DNA of 23,118 nucleotides, taken from contig BQKZ01000155.1 in the NCBI GenBank assembly GCA_036244855.1, forward strand, positions 104,158 through 127,275, written 5' to 3'. The translations under genes and the position numbers were made by a program. The DNA is from Temnopleurus reevesii (lineage: Eukaryota; Echinodermata; Echinoidea; Temnopleuroida; Temnopleuridae). The notes beneath the pieces are model-generated. The model saw nothing but the letters and a program-made list of their open reading frames with translations, made no database searches and was not told the DNA's origin. Of the stretch, positions 18,004-23,118 are shown one piece after another (the first letter of the stretch is position 1; each line of letters starts with the position of its first letter).

Positions 18004-18095
18004 CTCTCCTCTCCTCTATCTCTCCCTCCCCCTCTTTATCTTTCTCTTTCTGTTTGTCTCTCTCTCTCTCTCATTTTACAATTTTTTTTTTTTCA
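17943..18095. repeat. (CT)n microsatellite and pyrimidine tract
   Basis: CTCTCT runs interrupted by TATC and CCC, ending in a T13-like run near 18080-18093. Ser/Leu frames here are repeat translations. Confidence 0.95.
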
Positions 18096-20172
18096 CAAAT
18101 AATTTCGCGTAGCAAAATTTTAAAGAGGTTTTAAAACATAAAGTTAGAGACGATATCGATGAGCAATTTTCCTTCAAAACGTGCCCATCCATGCTCAAAT
18201 CCTGTAATGATTATTTTAGTGGGAGTCTAAACATTGACATTAAAGTGACATTATCCACATTTATCGTTTGAGAAACACCTTTAAAAAATTGTTGGTCTAA
18301 GGTGATACCTAGTCCCCAAAACTCGTAAAAAATATTTTAGCACATTTACCAATAACCTTTCGTAGCATACTGATTTGTATACAATTTCTAGCCACCGCAT
18401 TGTATTCCTTTTAATCTCTCTGTTAAAACACCTGTTGCTTGAAAAAAGAGGTTGTATTTGTTTGTCTTTACATTAATTAGAATGCATTGCGTTATCTAAA
18501 GAAGATGTGAACTTAGTGACTTATTTGAAGAGCTTACTATATGAAAAAGGGATGGGTCTGTTTTCAGACTTTGGAAACAATGCGTTTTCTGCACATGTTT
18601 CTAGATGGGTCTATGGAAATCTCAATGTTGATTTTACAAAAGCATTTTTTTTTAATTTTTATAATAGATTCCAAATGTCGGAAAAGCATTTTAGATTAAA
18701 GGGCATTATGAATATCAGAGTGATATTGATAACTGAATAATGTTGAAAATTAACTTCTCTTTCGAATGGTTGCTTAGTTGTTGTTACAGATTTTAGGCTC
18801 CTTTGTTTCAAAACCTCATCCATTTCTCCCTTTGCTCCTCCCCTCCCTTCTCTTTTCTTTCCGTATTTCTTCTTGTGCCTGTCTCTATATCTCTCCCTAG
18901 CTAGTTATGTGACAACATATATCTTCTTCAATCCAAAAATTATTGAATTATTCATGTAGTTTTGATTCTGCCAAGTCACTCCTTTTATTTATTTCAGTGC
19001 TTCACACACACTTTCTCCTTTTCATTTATTATATGTGCATCTGGTCTGCGATGTATGGACTCCAAACAGAGATTTGAGATTTATTCCCGTTCTAGATTTT
19101 ACTCCCCTTTTTAACTGTTTAATGTATATACCCCTCACATTTCTCTACCACCGCCTCCTTTGAAATTACCCACCTCCATATTTCCTCAGCGCATCTGTTT
19201 GATATTCTACTTGTGAATCCATGTGGCGACAGTTCATGTTTTGAATGATGACATATCATTTCCTCTGGCAAACTCCACCCACGTCACCGCACAGAGGGCT
19301 ACGTGTTTAGCAATCATAACCAACTAAAGAAATCATTTCAGTCTCATCACCACGTGACTAACCGTCACACTCTCCGATGTAACATGATACTAAAATAAAC
19401 CAAAATTGTATTTTGGAATTTCACCCGTCCAAAATGTGAGAGATTAATATTACCCCTTGTTTTCTTTTCCAAATACATCTCCACTCGTTATTCATAAGTG
19501 TTGAAAGTAAACAAAAAAATGTGAACGAAATAATTCAAATTGTTGTAAAGGTTCGATCATCTAGATATCAAATTAAGCTCGGTCCCTCGACGTTTTGAAA
19601 ATGTACTTCATTTCATTATTACATAAAACGACCTTTGGAATAATGAACCATATTTCTTTTCCAGATTATCAAACCTTCAGAATCTCACATTATTTTTCGA
19701 TTGAACTAACTTTCAAAACAATTAATGATTAATTAATGAAATTAATTTTATCATCGGCAAAACGACCCTTGAGATTAACCACACTTCAGCTTAATAAGCC
19801 TTCATAATAACGTTTTTACAATTGTCAATACTTGTTCAGGTTGGGGTTTACGTTCACATTAAAGATGCAGAATGCACTATAGTATCTTTAAAATAGTATA
19901 CATGGTGTACAGTAAGGTTCTTTATCCGTCAGTTGCGACATTTTATTACGTTTTCATGATGGAGGGGCAAGGAACAAGGGAATGATTTGTACTTCCGGAA
20001 GACAAAATTCGACCCAGATGTAAATCACGAACCCTAGATATGTACTGTCCACAAACTCAAGTATTGTATATCTCATTGTCACTTTCTATATTACACCTTT
20101 TCTGTTTCCTTTTACTCGTTTTCTCTCTGGATATGAAAGTGTGCCCTTGACCTTTGGAATGATATCCACACT
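18096..20172. other. Long non-coding stretch, nothing recognised
   Basis: AT-rich sequence. The 77-codon frame at 18507-18740 is Phe/Asn-rich and unsupported. Acceptor-like TTTATTTCAG near 18998 leads into about 38 open codons with no motif. Two CACGTG-type or ACGTG strings lie near 19300-19355. No inverted repeat longer than about 12 bp stood out. Confidence 0.4.
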
Positions 20173-20173
20173 A

Positions 20174-20427
20174 AAGGCCAACTCACACCTTTGTGTTTTT
20201 AGCCTGCGTCGGCACAGCGTTTTTGAAAATTAAAAATGCTGCCTGGAAGCACAGCATACGCAGCTGTTCAGACGGCGGACTGACGTTCGGCTTGCGCCCA
20301 AGGAGTGTACGCCAAACGTCACACCATCGTATGGCCTGCGTATGAGTGCGTCAAGGGAACGTTTTTAATTGTTCAAAATACGCCCGACCGATGCATGTTA
20401 AAAACACAAAGGTGTGAGTTGGCCTTT
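20174..20427. mobile_element. MITE-like element, AAGGCC(G/A)ACT family, copy 2
   Basis: The ends AAAGGCCAACTCACACCTTT and AAAGGTGTGAGTTGGCCTTT are near-perfect inverted repeats, extending inward over TGTGTTTTTA / TAAAAACACA. The middle contains TGACGTTCGGCTTGCGCCCA. It is flanked by TA on both sides, compatible with a TA target. Related to 13572-13818. Its right half is also the start of the duplicated unit. Confidence 0.9.
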
Positions 20428-20685
20428 ATGGCGGAAGAGCACTTGTGCATTGGATGTTAGCGCTATGATTGTGGTGGATGGAAATAAGATCACTTTGAGC
20501 AAAATGGATAAAGAAATTTGACAAATTAAGCATCTCGAATCCAGGGTTGTGTTCTGTGTGTAATCTGTCACGCTTCTACGAACGATTGGGGACCCTTTCT
20601 TAGGTGCGATTTGGAGCCAGGGATTATCATTAAAAACAAGGAAGGGTCGTTCGTAGTATTGTGAGTAGATCTAAGCACAGCTTTA

Positions 20686-20817
20686 AGCCCCGGTGCACAA
20701 GGACCTCGGAAGCAACACGATTCACCCCGACTTTTTGTTAATTAAACAGTTAACTGCCTCAGAACAACGAGTTGGGGGTGAATCGTGTTGCTTCCGGGGT
20801 CCTATGTGACCGGGGCT
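20686..20817. mobile_element. 132-bp MITE-like element with a TTA target duplication
   Basis: AGCCCCGG at the left and CCGGGGCT at the right, with arms of about 47 bp (GGAAGCAACACGATTCACCC and its complement), flanked by TTA at 20683-20685 and 20818-20820. Copy 2 of the duplication lacks it at the matching place (CAGCTTTATGAAACAC), so it is an insertion. Three-base TTA targets are typical of PIF/Harbinger-derived MITEs, which suggests a superfamily but does not prove it. Confidence 0.88.
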
Positions 20818-20821
20818 TTAC

Positions 20822-20854
20822 GAATTCAAATGAATTGAATTGAATTGAATTGAA
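20822..20854. repeat. (ATTGA)n pentanucleotide repeat
   Basis: GAATTGAATTGAATTGAATTGAA, about five units, directly right of the 132-bp MITE. It is absent from copy 2 of the duplication. Confidence 0.92.
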
Positions 20855-20956
20855 ACACAACCCTGCTGACCTTTACAATAACTCCCATACACAAAAGGAA
20901 AGCAGGTGTGACACCTGTTCCGCATTTTATTCGCAGGGTAAGAATATATATATATA

Positions 20957-21084
20957 TTTTTTTTTTGAGGGGGGGGGGGGGTTTTTTTTTTTTTCCAATA
21001 TTTTGTTAGTAAAATACTCGTATAAAAATCTGCATAGACAATATGTATTTTATGCCAATTTTTTTTTTTTGAGGGGGGGGGGGG
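20957..21084. repeat. Paired T-run/G-run blocks
   Basis: T10-GA-G13-T13 at 20957-20994 and T12-GA-G12 at 21059-21084 enclose an AT-rich spacer. Copy 2 has only one such block (T run to 22070, C, G13 at 22072-22084). The spacer and one block look like a local duplication. Confidence 0.85.
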
Positions 21085-21303
21085 TGTTTTTGAAGAATTT
21101 CAATGGGAGTCGTTTACTTCGTCTAATTTCTTTGTCCGTTATGCTTACTGTGGTTGTGCATGGGATATTATTGTTATGATTGTACAGTGATATGGAGGGG
21201 CGATGCGTACACTCTGCAGACACATCTCGGATTCGAATCAATGCCTGATATGTGGGAAAATATTGCAACATTATGGAAAAGGTGCAATATTCTACCTTCA
21301 TGN

Positions 21304-21409
21304 TGCGCGTAATCATTCATAATATTACACGCATTCAGCGCAAGAAGGGATACCAGTCGAACGTAAAGTCGTGCGTAAAGTCTTTCTTATCTTGGTGGAA
21401 ACACCTCCC
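21304..21409. mobile_element. Half of the foldback element seen at 170-451
   Basis: It has a B-like quasi-palindromic part (21304-21346) and then the inverted A unit (GGATACCAGTCGAACGTAAA through GGTGGAAACACCTCCC), with one inserted G relative to the first copy. The left arm is missing because the sequence starts at the N. Its right edge falls inside the MITE half that begins at about 21415, so it was inserted into that MITE. Confidence 0.85.
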
Positions 21410-21414
21410 TGGAC

Positions 21415-21586
21415 GCACAATATATGCTGATCAGACCGTGGACTGACGTTCGGCTTGAGCTCATGGAGTGTACGCTAAACGTCGATCTATCGTATGGCCT
21501 CCGTATTTCTGCTTCAAGGGAACGCTTTTAATTTTCAAAATACGCTCGACCGACGCAGGCTAAAAACACAAAGGTGTGAGTTGGCC
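21415..21586. mobile_element. Right half of an AAGGCC(G/A)ACT MITE-like element, copy 3
   Basis: Matches 20249-20427, including TGGACTGACGTTCGGCTTG, AATACGC.CGACCGA and the intact right terminus AAAGGTGTGAGTTGGCCTTT. The left half is absent, replaced by the foldback half-element. Confidence 0.9.
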
Positions 21587-21733
21587 TTTATGGCGGAAGA
21601 GCATTTGTGCATTGGATGTTAGTGCTATGATTGTGGTGGATGGAAATAGGATCACTTTGAGCAAAATGGACAAAGAAATTTGGAAAAAAATAACAATTTC
21701 TATTCAGAGTTGTGTTTCTGTGTGTAATTTGTG

Positions 21734-21915
21734 CACGACTCTACGAATGACTAGTTACCCCTTCTCAGGTGCGATTTAGCGCTGTGCGTAGATCCACACA
21801 TGACTCTTCGAACGACTGATGGCCCTTCGTTCTGTGCGATTTAGCGCTGCTCGTAGATCTACGCACGAGTCTACGAACGAATGGTTACCCCTTCTTAGGT
21901 GCGATTCGGCGCCAG
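21734..21915. repeat. Three 63-67-bp tandem units with CGTAGATC dyads
   Basis: Units begin at about 21734, 21797 and 21864. Each has CACGA.TCTACGAA.GA, then ACCCCTTCT.AGGTGCGATT (variant in unit 2), then AGCGCTG..CGTAGATC. The GTAGATCTAC palindrome between units 2 and 3 makes the spacing partly dyad-symmetric. Copy 1 of the large duplication has one unit only (about 20567-20625). Confidence 0.8.
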
Positions 21916-22297
21916 GGATTATCATTGAAATCGTGCGTAGGTCTATGCACAGCTTTATGAAACACAACCCTGCTGACCATTACAATAACTCTCAAACACA
22001 AAAGGAAAAAAGGTGTGACACCTGTTCCGCATTTTATTTGCAGGTTAAGAATATATATATTTTTTTTTTTCGGGGGGGGGGGGGTTGAAGAACTTCAATG
22101 GAAGTCGTTTAGTTCGTCTAATTTCTTTGTCCGTTATGCTTACTGTGGTTGTGCATGGGATATTATTGTTATGATTGTACAGTGATATGGAGGGGCGATG
22201 CGTACACTCTGCAGTCACATCGCGGATTCGAACCAATCCCTGATATGTGGGAAAATATTGAAATATTATGGATAAGGTGCAATATTCTACCTTCATG

Positions 22298-22668
22298 AGA
22301 AGTTGCGTTTTATTGTACCCTTAATCATGCTCCTAGTGTAATGAGTGTTTCAACATAAAAGGAGTAAAGTGGCATCTAATACTGAGTGTGAATGCCGCAC
22401 AAACTACCCCATAGTCTTCTCTTATTATCTAAATCTCTTAACAGGAATGGAAGAGGTGGAAAAACCCGTGCAATTACATCCAGACTCATGTCCCCAAGGA
22501 ATGAATTCCACGTGGTAAATCATTTTTCATTACAGCTTCCAAAACCAATATTTATTCAGATGACATGTTTTAAGTAAAATCGTGAATCTCACTTAGGACG
22601 CCTTGCCTAGGGGTTAGTTCCCTGCGTGAAAGGGACATGTAGACAGGATAAAAGCATTTGCTTACTTA
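22298..22668. other. Non-coding stretch, nothing recognised
   Basis: Unique-looking sequence right of the duplication. An acceptor-like TTTTCATTACAG near 22534 is followed by a short open stretch only. A 61-codon frame (22392-22577) has no motif. Confidence 0.4.
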
Positions 22669-22751
22669 ATGCCCCGGTCAGATAGGACCCCGGAAGCAAC
22701 ACGATTCACCCCCACTCTTTGTTAATTCCGGGGTCCTATGTGACCGAGGCT
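22669..22751. mobile_element. Internally deleted copy of the TTA-flanked MITE-like element
   Basis: The left arm (GCCCCGGTCA.ATAGGACCCCGGAAGCAACACG in part) is intact. The sequence then jumps from TTTGTTAATT to CCGGGGTCCTATGTGACCGA.GCT, so most of the middle and the inner right arm are lost compared with 20686-20817. TTA lies at 22666-22668 and again at the right end. Confidence 0.85.
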
Positions 22752-22877
22752 TAAGGGGTACAAGTAAGTAATAAGGGGTGTAAGGGTAGTTCCTGCGTCC
22801 CGTCTAGGTTTTGTTGGAGATGCCATAATTGTGAATGAGTTCTCACAGTCAGTTCATCACAAAAAGGAAGAGTGGTA

Positions 22878-22974
22878 GATATATATATATATGCATACAT
22901 ACAGATAGATAGATAGGAAGAGAGCTAGAAAGAGAGAGGGGGAGAGAGAGAGTGAGAGAGAGAAGGAGAGAGTG
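22878..22974. repeat. (AT)n, (GATA)n and (GA)n compound microsatellite
   Basis: ATATATATATAT, then ATACATACAGATAGATAGATAGG, then GAGAGAG interrupted by GGGGGA and GTGA. The remaining bases to the window end show nothing recognisable. Confidence 0.95.
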
Positions 22975-23118
22975 CTTTCAATTGAGAGATGGTTAATAAT
23001 CTCTAATATATTCATCTGTGCTTAGCTTTATCCGAAACATTTGGAAGAGGCTCGAACCTGTAACCTGCCCAAACCGTACAAATCTGATCTAAATTAGTTC
23101 CCAAATACATCACAAAAT

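Larger units (their letters stand above)
20249..22297. repeat. Large local duplication, copies 20249-21302 and 21415-22297
   Basis: Long blocks match at roughly 93-96% by eye: the right half of the MITE, GGAAGAGCA.TTGTGCATTGG, CACAACCCTGCTGACC, GTGTGACACCTGTTCCGCAT, and the 220 bp from GAAGAA.TTCAATGG to TTCTACCTTCATG. Copy 1 alone has a 132-bp MITE, an ATTGA repeat and a second T-run/G-run block of about 100 bp. Copy 2 alone has two additional 63-67-bp tandem units. Copy 1 ends at the N (21303). Confidence 0.92.

Noticed and set aside
21050..22296. Parallel minus-strand frames of 88 and 83 codons in the two duplicate copies
   Set aside because: They share sequence because the DNA is duplicated. 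The poly-Lys or poly-Pro C-termini come from the T-run/G-run blocks, and nothing suggests constraint.

Overview
The window looks like non-coding DNA from a large eukaryotic genome, most likely a marine invertebrate deuterostome such as a sea urchin. Grounds: AT-rich sequence with no long open frames; many CT, GA, CA, TG and CAT microsatellites; two tRNA-derived SINEs ending in a GCGCTATATAAA-type module and a TTATTAT tail; and at least five families of short foldback or MITE-like elements, several present two or three times. The taxon is inferred from overall character; no gene identifies it. Nothing prokaryotic or viral was recognised.

Layout. 170-451 holds a compound foldback element, followed by pyrimidine microsatellites to about 905. 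1960-2193 is the most exon-like stretch (acceptor-like start, GTAAGT donor, coding-like codons, but an in-frame TGA). 3857-3967 is a weaker candidate terminal exon. 5178-5590 (minus) is a 137-codon open frame of unknown identity, next to a cluster of TCGAT-type motifs. 6981-7162, 7857-8084 and 10707-10857 are MITE-like elements. 9731-10260 is a tandem array of about 158-bp units in TG-rich DNA. 11187-11483 (plus) and 15317-15608 (minus) are two copies of one SINE family. 13314-13460 resembles a TATA promoter and is followed by a strong G-quadruplex motif and a MITE. 14675-15329 and 20249-22297 are two local duplications.

The clearest structural observation concerns the two undetermined bases. 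N at 14985 and N at 21303 each lie exactly at the end of the first copy of a local duplication, and each cuts a repeat (a SINE tail; a foldback element). The simplest reading is that two assembly joins kept both diverged haplotypes, or unmerged overlapping contigs, as false tandem duplications. The allele-like differences then show where transposons and tandem units vary between chromosomes.

No complete gene can be built from this window. If the exon-like pieces are real they belong to genes that are mostly outside it or interrupted by long introns. No cooperating gene system was found. The interest lies in the repeat biology, the likely assembly artefact and a few candidate exons and promoters.
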